Positions 1-11,200 of a stretch of DNA of 28,166 bases are shown piece after piece. The translations under genes were made by a program, and so were the position numbers. Source of the DNA: CAYSPU01 sp964432995 (GTDB taxonomy: Bacteria > Verrucomicrobiota > Verrucomicrobiia > Limisphaerales > JAHDYP01); NCBI GenBank assembly GCA_964432995.1, contig CAYSPU010000044.1, positions 1 through 28,166 on the forward strand, written 5' to 3'. The stretch's first letter is position 1; the number at the start of each line of letters is the position of its first letter. Under the pieces are notes generated by a model. The model saw only the letters and a program-made list of their open reading frames with translations. It made no database searches and was not told the DNA's origin.

Positions 1-1140
1 CCGGCGGTTATCGCCGTCATCGAACCTATCCTTGATGAGAGGACGCGCACCGCCAAAGTCCGCGCAGATGTTCCCAACCCTCTCGTCGGCAGCCCCGGGC
101 GGCAACGCCGCCTTCTCCATCTGGGAATGTACGCCGACGGGCGGCTGCAGCCGGAGACGGCCGCCGTACTGAGCGTCCCGCGGAGCGCGATTCTCTTCCC
201 GGGAGGCGATGCCTACGCTTACCTGGATCAGGGTGGCGGCGCCTATGAAATGCGCCGCGTCACCTTGGGCCTTCAGGGAGACGATCGCTGGCAGATCCTG
301 AACGGACTGGACGAAGGCGACCGCGTCGTCACGTCCGGCAATGTCTTGATCGACGCCCAAGCCCAGTTCAGTCGCGTCCCTGCCTCCGGGGGCGCCGATG
401 CGGCGCCGATCGCCTCAAGTGACCACGGCTGCTGTGACGCCGAACCGTCCATCACTGCCCCGTCGCCGACCACAGAACCGAGCCCCGTTCTCGAAGCGCA
501 CTTGCCCCACGTGACCGTCGCACCCATCGCTGCCGCGATGGGTACCCCTGCCAAACCGGCTGTAGCTCCGAGCACCGGGCGCCGCGGGATCGCGGGATAT
601 GACAGAGCCGCCGGCGCCTTCGCGGCGCGCTTGGCGATGAATCCGCACGGCGCTTCGAACGCGCCCGCCGGCCACGCGACCAACTCTCCCGCCAAGACTC
701 CGGAGCCCACAGCCCAACAGCGCGAAACCGTCGAGGCCTTCGTCGCCACCGTTGACGGCATCAGCCGGGGCCTGGCTGCGGACAACCTGGAGCAATACTG
801 GCAGCACATGGCCAGGTTGCCCGACGTGCTGGCCAAGTTGGAGGCAGAATACCCCGCCCCCCGAACGGTGAACGCGCTGATCCGCAAACTCCGCGCCCTC
901 CCTTCGGGCGCCACAGCCAAGACCCTCGAGGATGCGCGGAAGAGCTTCCTCCCCTTCAGTTCGAATGCCGTGGAACTCGTCAAACTCCTGCGGAAGGGAA
1001 TCGACTCACTGGACGGGATGAAGATCTACCACTGCCCGATGGCGCCGGCACCCGGGCTTTGGCTTCAGGCGAAAGGGCCGCTCCGCAACCCGTACTACGG
1101 CGCCAAAATGCTGACCTGCGGCGAGGAGGTGACGCAGTGA
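1..1140 (+). CDS. CusB-type RND efflux periplasmic adaptor, C-terminal part, with DUF3347-like domain (5' truncated)
   Basis: The frame is open from base 1, so the gene starts upstream; the ATG at 127 is internal. The first codons read as the end of a membrane-fusion adaptor (a segment like 'VIEPILDERTRTAKVRADVPNP' followed by 'LGMYADGRLQ'), the conserved barrel region of CusB. The usual adaptor segment ending in 'VLIDAQAQFSR' follows. A Pro/Ala-rich linker holding an HGCC cluster (about nt 415-440) leads to a C-terminal domain (about nt 715-1110) that matches DUF3347: YHCPM at nt 1027-1041, then NPYYG, ML and CG. In this family the domain is thought to bind copper. The protein should pass periplasmic Cu(I)/Ag(I) to the CusA pump encoded next. 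The last 379 residues are visible. Metal specificity is inferred from the partner and this domain. Confidence 0.9.
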   Translation, partial: PAVIAVIEPILDERTRTAKVRADVPNPLVGSPGRQRRLLHLGMYADGRLQPETAAVLSVPRSAILFPGGDAYAYLDQGGGAYEMRRVTLGLQGDDRWQILNGLDEGDRVVTSGNVLIDAQAQFSRVPASGGADAAPIASSDHGCCDAEPSITAPSPTTEPSPVLEAHLPHVTVAPIAAAMGTPAKPAVAPSTGRRGIAGYDRAAGAFAARLAMNPHGASNAPAGHATNSPAKTPEPTAQQRETVEAFVATVDGISRGLAADNLEQYWQHMARLPDVLAKLEAEYPAPRTVNALIRKLRALPSGATAKTLEDARKSFLPFSSNAVELVKLLRKGIDSLDGMKIYHCPMAPAPGLWLQAKGPLRNPYYGAKMLTCGEEVTQ

Positions 1141-1148
1141 ACGGCAGC

Positions 1149-1268
1149 CGTCGGCAGGTCGGCATGTCGGCATGTCGGCAAGACAGCACGTCGGAACGTC
1201 GGCAACCAACCTGTCAACCGTGAACCTTCGAACCGCTGAACCTCCCAACCCTGAACCTCTGGACCTCG
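1149..1268. repeat. 8-bp-period degenerate tandem repeat in the cusB-cusA spacer
   Basis: The motif gtcgg recurs with an exact 8-base step at 1150, 1158, 1166, 1174, 1190 and 1198; a degenerate gacag fills 1182. From 1204 the pattern changes to 'aacc' recurring every 7-8 bases (1208, 1216, 1223, 1231, 1239, 1247, 1254, then gacc at 1262), running almost to the cusA start codon. It occupies nearly the whole 129-bp spacer and leaves no obvious Shine-Dalgarno sequence for cusA. The 14-mer at 1237-1250 recurs exactly at 26676-26689. Confidence 0.85.
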
Positions 1269-1269
1269 T

Positions 1270-4200
1270 ATGATCAACCGCCTCATCGAGTGGTCGCTGC
1301 GCAACCGCTTTCTCGTCTTGTGCGGCACGTTGTTCGTCATCGCATGGGGATTCCGCGCCCTCTACCAGACCCCGGTGGATGCGATTCCCGACCTGAGTGA
1401 GAACCAGGTGATCGTGTTCGCCGACTGGCCCGGCCGCAGTCCCCAGGAGGTCGAAGACCAGGTGACCTACCCGCTGTCCGTCAACCTGCAGGGCTTGGCG
1501 GGCGTCAAGACGGTTCGCGCCTCCTCGATGTTCGGTTTCACATTCATGACCGTCATTTTCGAGGACGGCGTGGACAACTACTTCGCTCGCACGCGCGTAC
1601 TGGAGCGATTGAACTTCCTCGGCGGTCTGCTGCCGGCGGGGGTGGTGCCGCGGTTGGGTCCGGACGCCACCGGCCTGGGTTGGGTCTACCAATACTATCT
1701 GGACGTTGACCCAGCGCTGGCTCCCCAAGGCGGGTACGACCTCGCCCAGCTCCGCGCCCTGCAGGATTGGTTTGTTCGCTACCAGCTCAACGCCGTTCCC
1801 GGCGTGGCCGAGGTGGGCAGCATCGGCGGCTTCGTGCGCCAGTACCAAATCGAGGTGGCCCCGAACAAGATGCGGGCTCTTGAGGTGACCCTGCGCGATG
1901 TTCTCGAAGCCGTGCGCGAGAGCAACCTCAACGTCGGGGGCAAGGTCATCGAGGAAAGTGGCCTGGAATTCGTCGTGCGCGGCCTCGGCCTCATCGGGTC
2001 CCTGGCCGACCTCGAGAACATCGTGCTCCAGGAACGCGGAGGCACTCCCGTCTACCTGCGGGATGTGGCCACCATTCAGATCGGCGGCGACTTCCGGCGG
2101 GGGGCCCTCGACGTCGACGGGCGCGAGGTCGTCGGCGGCGTGGTCGTGATGCGCACGGGGGAGAACAGCCTCGCGGTGATCCGGGCCGTCAAGGACCGGA
2201 TCGGGCAGCTTGCGGCCTCGCTCCCGCCAGGGGTGAGCATCAAACCGTTCTACGACCGAAGCACGCTGATCGAGCGATCGCTGGACACACTGAAGCGGGC
2301 CCTCACCGAGGAGATCATCCTGGTGGCCCTCGCGCACATCATCTTTCTCTGGCACTTCCGCAGCATCCTGGTCGTCACCCTGCCGCTGCCGGTTTCGATC
2401 CTGATCTCGTTCATCCTGATGAAGGAGTTCGGGTTCACCTCGAACATCATGTCCTTGAGCGGCATCGCCATCGCCATCGGCGTGCTGGTCGACGCCGGCA
2501 TTGTCATGGCGGAAAACGTCATCCGGCACTGCGAGCGGCTGGAGGCCGCCCGGGGGGACCGACCGCTGACACGAGAGGAGATCTGGCAAATCACGTTGGC
2601 CGCGGCCCAACAGGTGGGCCGCCCCATCTTTTTCGCGATGCTCATCATCATTCTGGCGTTTGTGCCCGTATTCACGCTGCGGGGCGAGGAGGGCAAGCTG
2701 TTCCACCCGCTCGCCTTCACGAAGACCTTCGCCATGATCGGGTCCACCCTGCTGGCCGTAACCCTGGTCCCGGCGCTCTGCACCTTCCTGGTGCGGGGCC
2801 CCTTCCGGCGCGAGGAGGACAATTGGGTCATGAAACGCCTGCTGCGCTTCTACGATCCGGCTTTGGACTGGGCCTTGTCCCATCGCCGCGCCGTTCTCGG
2901 AATGGCCGCGGCGCTGCTGGCGAGTGCGGTGGTGCTTGCCGTGGGACTCCCCCGTCCGCTGGTGCGCACGCTCGAATCGTGGCACTGGGACGGCGCGGCC
3001 CGTGTCGCCCAGGGCCTGGGGAGCGAGTTCATGCCGACACTGAACGAAGGCAGCCTGCTCTTCATGCCGGTTCTGCTTCCCAGCACGTCGCTCACCGAAA
3101 TCAAACGCCTCATCGCCTGGCAAGACCGGGTCCTCAAGCAAGTCCCCGAAGTCCAATCCGCGGCCGGCAAGCTCGGCCGCTCGGAAACCGGCACCGACCC
3201 CGCCCCGGTCGAGATGATCGAGACCACCATCGAGCTGAGGCCGGAGTCCGAGTGGCGGCCAGGCATGACCAAGGCGAAGCTCATCGCTGAACTCAACGAG
3301 AAGATGAGCCAAGTGCCCGGATGTGTACCGGGTTTTCTGCATCCCATCGAAGGGCGGATCCTGATGCTGAGCACCGGGATTCGCGCCCAGGTGGGAGTCA
3401 AGGTTCTGGGGGCGAACCTCGACGCCCTCCAGCAGAAGGCGTTGGAGATCGAGAAGATCCTGCGCACCATTCCCGGCGCCGCCGGCGTGGCCCCCTCGCA
3501 GACCCAGGGAAAGCCGTATCTCGAGATCGAGGTCAACCGCACCGCCATGGCCCGTTACGGTCTGCGCGCTCAGGACGTTCTCGACGTGGTGGAGACGGGT
3601 CTCGGCGGAAAAAACCTCACCACCACCATCGAAGGCCGCCAGCGATTTCCCATCCAGGTCCGCTACCAGCGCGACGACCGCGACGACATCCAACGGCTTG
3701 CCGACACGCTCGTCTTCGCGCCCTCCGGCAAGGTCATCCCTCTCGGCCAGGTCGCCAGCGTCAAGCGCGTCCTCGGCCCCAGCGAGATCGTCAGCGAGAA
3801 CGGACGCCTGCGCGCTTTCGTCCAGGCCAACGTGCAGGGACGAGATCTCGGCGGCTTCGTGCGGGAGGCGCGCGAACGCGTGGCGAGGGAGATATCCCTG
3901 GAAGAGGGCATGACGCTGGAGTGGAGCGGGCAGTACGAGAACCAGTTGCGCGCCCAGCGGACCCTTGCCGTGATCGTGCCCACCGTCCTTGGAGTCATCT
4001 TCATCCTGCTCTACATGGTGTACCGTTCGGCCAAGGAAGCAGCTCACGTCATTTTGGCCGTTCCCTTCGCCCTGACCGGGGGGGTCTTTCTGCAGTTCCT
4101 GCTGGGTCATCACTTCAGCGTCGCCGTCTGGGTTGGATACATCGCCCTGTTCGGCACCGCCATCGAGACGGCGATCGTGATGGTCGTTTACCTTGAAGAA

Positions 4201-4551
4201 AGCCTGAAGAAGAAGCAGTCCGAGCGCGCCGCCGTGTTCAACCACGCCGACCTGATCCAGGCCGTCAAAGACGGAGCGCGCCTGCGTCTGCGGCCCAAGA
4301 TGATGACCGTGTGCACAACCGTGGCGAGCTTGTTGCCGATCATGTGGAGTACGAGCACCGGCTCGGAGGTGATGCGCCCGTTGGCCACCCCGGTCGTCGG
4401 CGGCATGGTGAGCAGCTTCCTGCACATCCTCATTGTCACGCCCGTTCTCTTCGCCTGGCTGCGGGAACGGGAACTCAATCTGAAACCCGCCCGGAAGCGC
4501 GCCACCCCGAAACCGAAACCCGCCCTCGTGCCCGCGCTGGCCCCGAGGTGA
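1270..4551 (+). CDS. cusA: CusA-type heavy-metal RND efflux pump (Cu(I)/Ag(I) likely)
   Basis: This 1093-residue inner-membrane pump has the usual HME-RND length and family motifs: 'DAIPDLSENQVIVF' near the N-terminus, 'VTYPLSVNLQGLAGVKTVR', and the TM4 proton-relay segment 'GIAIAIGVLVDAGIVMAEN' with its aspartate. The three methionines that carry Cu(I)/Ag(I) in E. coli CusA (M573, M623, M672) appear to match M599 (LLFMP), M649 (VEMIETT, with E651) and M699 (ILMLSTGI). Their spacing (50 and 50) nearly equals that of CusA (50 and 49), which favours monovalent copper or silver over zinc, cobalt or nickel. The ATG at 1270 is preceded by tandem-repeat DNA rather than a clear ribosome-binding site. 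It lies directly after the adaptor gene. No CusC-like outer-membrane channel gene is in the window. Confidence 0.95.
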   Translation: MINRLIEWSLRNRFLVLCGTLFVIAWGFRALYQTPVDAIPDLSENQVIVFADWPGRSPQEVEDQVTYPLSVNLQGLAGVKTVRASSMFGFTFMTVIFEDGVDNYFARTRVLERLNFLGGLLPAGVVPRLGPDATGLGWVYQYYLDVDPALAPQGGYDLAQLRALQDWFVRYQLNAVPGVAEVGSIGGFVRQYQIEVAPNKMRALEVTLRDVLEAVRESNLNVGGKVIEESGLEFVVRGLGLIGSLADLENIVLQERGGTPVYLRDVATIQIGGDFRRGALDVDGREVVGGVVVMRTGENSLAVIRAVKDRIGQLAASLPPGVSIKPFYDRSTLIERSLDTLKRALTEEIILVALAHIIFLWHFRSILVVTLPLPVSILISFILMKEFGFTSNIMSLSGIAIAIGVLVDAGIVMAENVIRHCERLEAARGDRPLTREEIWQITLAAAQQVGRPIFFAMLIIILAFVPVFTLRGEEGKLFHPLAFTKTFAMIGSTLLAVTLVPALCTFLVRGPFRREEDNWVMKRLLRFYDPALDWALSHRRAVLGMAAALLASAVVLAVGLPRPLVRTLESWHWDGAARVAQGLGSEFMPTLNEGSLLFMPVLLPSTSLTEIKRLIAWQDRVLKQVPEVQSAAGKLGRSETGTDPAPVEMIETTIELRPESEWRPGMTKAKLIAELNEKMSQVPGCVPGFLHPIEGRILMLSTGIRAQVGVKVLGANLDALQQKALEIEKILRTIPGAAGVAPSQTQGKPYLEIEVNRTAMARYGLRAQDVLDVVETGLGGKNLTTTIEGRQRFPIQVRYQRDDRDDIQRLADTLVFAPSGKVIPLGQVASVKRVLGPSEIVSENGRLRAFVQANVQGRDLGGFVREARERVAREISLEEGMTLEWSGQYENQLRAQRTLAVIVPTVLGVIFILLYMVYRSAKEAAHVILAVPFALTGGVFLQFLLGHHFSVAVWVGYIALFGTAIETAIVMVVYLEESLKKKQSERAAVFNHADLIQAVKDGARLRLRPKMMTVCTTVASLLPIMWSTSTGSEVMRPLATPVVGGMVSSFLHILIVTPVLFAWLRERELNLKPARKRATPKPKPALVPALAPR

Positions 4552-4700
4552 GACCCGCGTCCGGACGGAACCGGCGCAATCCAACACCGGCACGGATGCC
4601 GCTCCTTGCGGCACGTCTGCGGTCTCACCCCGCCGAACTTCGACGTCACCGAGGTGCCGGTGGTCCTCCGGCCGATGCTGCGAGTTGCCCCGGTGACTTG

Positions 4701-4717
4701 ATCAGGGAAACCCTGAT
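4701..4717. terminator. Perfect 7-bp hairpin downstream of cusA
   Basis: ATCAGGG, an AAA loop and CCCTGAT form a perfect stem about 150 bases after the cusA stop codon. No T-run follows, so it is not a classical intrinsic terminator. It could act in termination, RNA processing or protein binding. Confidence 0.25.
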
Positions 4718-4730
4718 TCCCTCCCGCTGA

Positions 4731-4764
4731 CGTATTCCGGTAGGTGTTGCGCCCGTGGAATACG
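4731..4764. promoter_or_regulatory. 8-bp inverted repeat with 18-bp spacer, possible operator
   Basis: CGTATTCC at 4731-4738 is the reverse complement of GGAATACG at 4757-4764. The spacer is ggtaggtgttgcgcccgt. The symmetry and position between the efflux genes and the large surface-protein gene would suit a dimeric regulator, but I match it to no known operator family. Confidence 0.25.
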
Positions 4765-5268
4765 CGACGTTCATGCAATCGAGACCCTCGCTTGGTCGTC
4801 CCGCGCGCCACCCCGCCACCCATGCCCGCGGCGGCTGCGCAAACCGCCTGCGGCCGCAAGGGCGGCATGGCAAGGAGCTCCTCCACTTCAACGCGCCCGC
4901 CACGGCGTGGGAAGAGTTGCGGAGGCAGGATTGCACGCGCCATGGCGCGCCGCGCAAGGTCGGCACCCTGTGGCTGGCGGACGACTTCTCCCGAAGCCGG
5001 ATCGGGGGCTTCCCTACGACGCTTTCAGGGGTGGCCCGATGTTCGCCGCGGTTCACCTCGAGTATTGGTGGCGCCGTTCGAATGAGGGCCTGGACAGAAA
5101 ACCACTGCTGCCCCGAGATGCGGCGTCGCGGAAGGATTGTTGGCCGAGGGTGGCCCCCCGGCACGCGATCCGCCGGCAAACGCGGGCTCGGTCGAATCGT
5201 CCGCGCCTCCAGCCACCAGACCCGGCTCGGTACTGACTCCATCCGTTGAGTTCGAAACAGGATCCTAT

Positions 5269-8200
5269 ATGAAAAACAACAACCTCAGTCCGCGACGGCG
5301 TGGCGGAACACTGGCTCTGATCGGGCTGCTGCTGTCCGCCCTCGCCGCGCATGGTGCGAACCTTACCTGGAACATCACGGTGCTCGACGGCGACCGTGAC
5401 GCGATCACCACCCCGCCGCTAGCCCCGGGTTTCCGGTGGTTGATCGAGGAGGATAACACCGTCCAGCGACCGGCCGGCACCCCGGTCGACGATTCGATCT
5501 CGCTGGTCATCCACAAGAGCCACGCACCCGTCACGCTCACGGGCGTCAGCGCCGACTCGGACTTCACTGTCAGCGTCCCGGACGCCGCAGAGCCCGCACA
5601 GCGTTACTACCTGTCGGTGATGGCGGACGGCTATTCCTTGGGTGGCGTCACGCTGGTCGAGGATGCAGCGGCCCAGTCGGCCGCCGGCCAGCCCGTGACC
5701 GTCCTCCTCAACCGCCACGAGATCCCTACCGCTCAAATCTCCGTGCTCGTGTTCGAGGACCACAACTCCATCAACAATGTGCCGGACGCGACGGAACCGG
5801 GTCTGCCCGGCTTCCGCGTGATCATCACCGATCCGCTGGGAGGAGGTCCCATCAAATACGACGCGTTCGGCAATCCTCTCGGGACCACTTACAGCCCGGA
5901 CGGGAGCGTCGCCGTATTGGGCGACGGCGAGTTGTATACCGATGCCACCGGCCGGGTGCTCATCAAGAACATCACGCCCGGCAAGTTCGGCGTTCAGGTG
6001 ATTCCGCCTACCGGGACCGATTGGAACGGCGGCCACGGCAGCGTGAAAGTCGGCGGACAGTGGATCCAAACCTCAACGATCGAGGGCACGCTCACCATCG
6101 ACGCCTGGGTCAAGGCCAACGAACCGCAGGTCTGGGTCGAAGGATTCGGCGTCGGTTTCTACCACGTCTTCTTTGGGTTTGTGGACCGGGCCAAGCTGCC
6201 CTGGGTGGCGAACCCGCCGCGACCCAACCCGAACAATGTCACGGTGACGGGGCAACTCCGCTACAATCACTTCGGGCGTCCCCCGCAGAACCAGATGTTC
6301 GCAGTGGGCCCGGAAGTCGGGCAGGCCTGGATCGGCCTCAACGAGCTTCCGCCCGTCCCGCAAGGCGGGATCGGCCCCATCGGGGGGGTGGGACCCGGAC
6401 TGTACGCGGCTCCCTGCAATCCCGACGGCAGTTTCACCATCGCCAACGTGCCCCCCGGAACCTACCAGCTCGTGAGTTGGGACAAACCGTTGGACTCGAT
6501 CTTCGGTTTCAACACGATCGTGGTGACCAACAACGCCGCCAAACTCAACGACCTGGGCAACGTGCTCGTCTATAACTGGTTCGGCGCCCTCGAGGGCAGC
6601 ATCTTCTACGACGAAGACGCCGACGGATTCCGCGACGGCATCGACGTCCCCGGTTCCTCCGTTGAGGACGGCACCTTGGAGGCGGGAATCCCCAACATGG
6701 CGGTCAACCTGCGCTTCCGCGACGGACGTATCTACCAGGGCACCGTCACCGACGCCGCCGGCGACTACGAGTTCGCCGAAGTCTTCCCCTTCTTCAAATG
6801 GTTGGTTGCCGAAGTCGATTTCGCCCGTTTCAAAGCCACCGGCTTGACGGCCGTCGCTGACGAAGGTGGGCCCATCCCCGGCTCCGCCTACCCCGCTGAG
6901 GGCAAACGCAATCCACAACCGCAATACGCAACCGACCCCGTCACCGGCGTTGCCGACCCCAACCAGCCGATTGACGCCGATCCAATCACCCCAGGTGTCC
7001 AGAATCTCTGGCGGACCGAGGTCGGCCCGGCCCTGACCGAAGCCATGCACCTGTTCCTCAACCAGAACAACCGCGTCGACTGGGGCAAGACCGACTACGG
7101 CCCCAACGAGAACGGCGGCATTTCCGGTGTCGTGTTCTATAGCACCACCCGGGCGGAAGATGATCCGCGCGATGCCGTGGGTGATCCCTGGGAACCCGGC
7201 GTCCCCCGCGTTCAGGTCGCCCTCTACCAGGCCGCACCCAATCCGATCGTCCCGGCCGATACCTTGGACGCTGCCCCATCCGACGCCACCATCACCCGCA
7301 GCCTGATTCAAGACCAGGACGGCGACGGTGTCATCACCTTCGCCGATGTCGATAATCCGCCTCTCGGTTGGGCCCCGGAAAACGGCGGGGGCCCCAAAGG
7401 TGACGAAGACAACGACGTTGACGGCGATGGCCAGTTTGACCTCGGCGACGCGGTTCAGGTCGTCTGGACGGACAGTTGGGACGATGTGGTGGACGAGACC
7501 GGCGGCACGCTGGGCGCCATCCAAACCAGCCCACCCTACGTACTCGGCAAGCCGATCGTCGGGTCCGACTTCTACTCCACGTGGAACCAGGTCCGGCCGG
7601 GCGTGTTTGACGGCGGCTACGCCTTCAGCGATGTCGAGCCCGGAACCTACATCGTTCAGGCCGTCCCGCCTCCCGGCTACCTTCTGCAGACAGAGGAAAG
7701 CGTCAATGTGTTCTTCGGTGACGTCTACAAACCGAGTGCCCTCGTCTTGATGCCCCCCATCGTGGGTGACTATCACCAAGTAGGCGACTTCCTTACACTC
7801 TTCCCGGAAAACGATGCCGACGGAGACGGCATCCCGGGAGTGACGCCGACGTTCGCCGGCAAATGGCGCCCCTACGCGGACCGCAAGCTCGTCGAGGTGC
7901 GCGACGGCAAGAACACCGCCGCCGACTTCCATATCTACACGGAAGTCCCCAAAGCCGCCCGCGTGGTGGGGTTTGTTCTCAACGATCTCACGGCCGAGTT
8001 CAACGCCTTCAGCCCGGTGTATGGCGAGAAGGGTTCGCCCGGGTGGCTGCCGATCTCGTTCCGCGATTGGAGGGGCAATGAAGTCGCCCGCACCTACTGT
8101 GACGAATACGGCACCTACAACGCCATGATCCCGAGCAGCTACACGGTCAACGCCGCCTCTCCGGCCGGTATCGTGCCCAACATGCTCACCGTCGTCCTCA

Positions 8201-11200
8201 ACGACCCCACCATGCCCGACCCGGCTGATCCCACCGGCAAGAACCGCATCCCCGACCCCCATTACAATCCGAACTACTCCGTCTCCCCCAGCACCTGGAT
8301 GTTCTGGGCCGGTTCCGTCTCCTACCTCGACACCCCGATTGTTCCCGTGGCTAGTTTCGTGGGCCACCCGAACAACCAACTGGATGCCGAGCCGGTGGAC
8401 CACACTCCGGTCATCAAGTCCGTGCAAGGCGCCAACCAAACCGGGCCTTATGTCACCAGCGGCAACCAGACCATCACCATCACCGCGGCCGGAACAGTCC
8501 CGGTGCCGGATCCGGCCTCGCTTGGCTACGGCACCGCCAACACCATCAACCGCGATTACGGCTTCGGCGCGACGGAACCGATCGTCTACATCAACGGTGT
8601 CGCCCTGCCGGGCGGCCGGGTCACGCTCAACGTGGACGGCACGCTGACCATCACCGTAGGCAACGCCCTCGCGTCGGGTCAAAGCGGCCAGCTCACGGTG
8701 CGCCGCACGGACAACAACCTGCTGACCCCGATCGGGATTACGCTCACTCGCGGCGGCAGCGGAACCGTCCGCCAGGTCTTCCCACAGGACACCGACCCGG
8801 CCCTCATCCCTGCCGGCGCCTTCACCTCAATCCAGGACGCGGTGGATGCCGCCGACCCCGGCGATCTCGTCCTGGTCGCTCCTGGTGACTACTACGAGAA
8901 CGTCGTGCTGTGGAAACCGCTGCGGCTCCAAGGCGCCGGAGCGGGCACGTATGCGTCCGGCGCTGGCTCGGTCATCCACGCCAACCCGGTGCCGAGCGAA
9001 CGCGCACAGCAATGGATCGCGAAGGTCGAAGCCGTTCTCGGCGGCAACCCCTTCGAGGCGAACGGCACACCCGGTATCGTCGTGATCGGCAACTCGATCC
9101 TCCCGAATGATGGCGACTTCGCCGTCAGGCCGAGCGGAATCGACGGCTTCACCAGCAGCGGTTCGACCACCGGTGGCGGCATCNNNNNNNNNNGATCTCG
9201 AACAACCGCATCATTGGCAACCAGGGCGCCTTTGGCGGTGGCATCACCCTCGGTATGGCCGACGCCTTCGGAACGCTCTACGACAACCGGGGTGTCACGA
9301 TCCAATACAACCAGATCGTCAAGAATGGCTCCATCAACGCCGCCGGGGGCATCGCCGTGTTCAACGGCGCTGAGAACTACCGCATCCTCGACAATATCAT
9401 TGCGGGGAACTTCTCGCGCGGCAACGGCGGCGGCATCGGCCACGAAGGCGTCTCCCGCGGCGGCCTGATCGCCAATAACCAAATCGTCAACAACGAGGTG
9501 TTCTACGGTCTGGCCGTAGGCGGTGACGGCGGTGGCATCTACATCGGCGGCCAACTCGCCGCCGGCGGCCGCAGCTCCGGCTCCGGCTCCGTGACCATCA
9601 TCAACAACCTCATCCAGGGCAACCTGGCCGGATCCGGCCACGGCGGCGGCATCCGCTTGTCCGGTGTCAACGGCGAGGATGTCTTCCTGAGCAAGAACCA
9701 GAACAACTGGTACCAGGTGCACATCCTCAACAATGTCATCGTGAATAACGTGGCCGGTTATGCCGGCGGCGGTATCTCCCTCCAGGATGCCGTCCGGGTG
9801 CGGATTCTGCACAACACCGTGGCCAACAACCAGAGCACCGCGACTGCCCGAGCGGCCTTCGCCGCAGGCGCCTTGAACTCCACCCCCCAAGGCGCGGGCA
9901 TCGTCTCCCACCTCCACAGCCTGACGTTGACCCAGGTTCTGCCCGGCGGGTCCGGAAACAGCACGTTCTCGAATCCGGATCTCTACAACAACATCATCTG
10001 GCACAACAAGGCCTTCTCCTGGGACGGCACGGCCCAAGCCTTGGTCCCGGCGAACTCCGGACCCTACGGCCCCTACAAGGACGTTCGGGTCGCGGTGCCG
10101 CCGGCCATCGAGCCCAATAGCCTGCGGTTGACCTTGCGGAACTGCCTGGTCTCGGGTGGCTCCTTCTTCTCCGGCAGCGGGAACATTACCACGGACAACG
10201 ATCCGTTCGTCATCTCCTACCTGAATACGCTGCAGGCAGCGGCCGTGATTGACGAAGCGGGCAACAACATCGCGGTGCGCTTTCCCGAAACCGGCCTCTA
10301 CCAACCAAACAGCGCCACGTTCTGGGGCAATTACCACCTGAGTGGCGTGGGAGCCGGGGCGACGTCGCCCGTGAATAACGGCGGCAACATCCCCCAGGCT
10401 CCCGCCGGCCTGACCTACGACTTCGACCGTCAGAACCGGCCCGCTCAAAGCACGGCTCGCGATATCGGCGCCGATGAGTACAACGCGGTCGCCGCGGCGA
10501 ATCCGACCTGGCCGACGGTGGCGCTCAACGGCCCGGCATCGGCCGGCCCGGCCCCGGTCGTGGTCGCGACCGACCCGGTCGGCCCCGGAGTGCGCCCCGC
10601 CTTCGAACCCATGCCGGCCGACACCGATGGTGTCGACACCGACGGCGACGGCATCGTGAACAACGACCACTACTACATGCGCGTTGGCGCCGGCGATGGA
10701 TTCGCCCGCATGGCCGACGGCAATGAACTCTACCAGTTCGGCTTCCAGGACCTCACCGGAGTCAGCCCGGATCAGGTCATGGCGGCCGGCATGCTCAAGG
10801 CCGAGATCTCGGCCCCGACGATCCGGCTCAAGGAAGGCCAGAAGTTCTACCTCGACCTCTCGAACGTCGGCATGCTGATGCGACCGGACCTCTTCGACCC
10901 GCACTCCGTGCACTTCCACGGGTTCCCGCAGGCCGCCTCGATCTTCGACGGCGAACCGTTCGCCTCCGTCATCATCAACGTCGGAGCCACCCTCCGCTAC
11001 TTCTACAACATCGTGGAGCCCGGCACCTACATCTACCACTGCCACGTGGAAGCCACCGAACACATGGAGATGGGCATGCTCGGCTCCATCTACGTGACGC
11101 CAAAGCAGAACTACCTGCCGATCGGCACCCCGCTGGCCAAGTTGCCTCCAGGCAAAGGCGCCACCCACCAGACCGGTTACCGCTACGCCTACAACGACGG

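Larger units (their letters stand above)
4552..5268. other. 717-bp stretch without a recognisable gene
   Basis: Open frames exist on both strands, but their translations are Arg/Pro/Ser-rich and resemble no family I know; the overlapping frames on both strands look like GC-driven artefacts. The stretch holds two inverted repeats (4701-4717 and 4731-4764). It may contain the terminator of the efflux genes and the promoter of the large surface-protein gene, but no convincing -35/-10 pair is visible. A decayed gene cannot be excluded. Confidence 0.5.

Noticed and set aside
1149..1205. CRISPR array
   Set aside because: The units are 8 bases with no spacers; it is a simple tandem repeat. No cas gene is present.
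1006..4614. 1202-codon open frame on the minus strand opposite cusA
   Set aside because: It mirrors the strongly GC-biased third codon positions of cusA. Its translation is His/Asp/Gly/Arg-rich and matches no family, whereas the + strand is unmistakably an RND pump.
5137..5268. Extended start (TTG 5137) for the giant surface protein
   Set aside because: The extension is Pro/Ala/Arg-rich and would bury the signal peptide. The ATG at 5269 starts it cleanly.
6073..8682. 869-codon minus-strand open frame opposite the giant surface protein
   Set aside because: Same mirror effect. Low-complexity Val/Gly/Asp/Arg translation with no signal peptide or motif.
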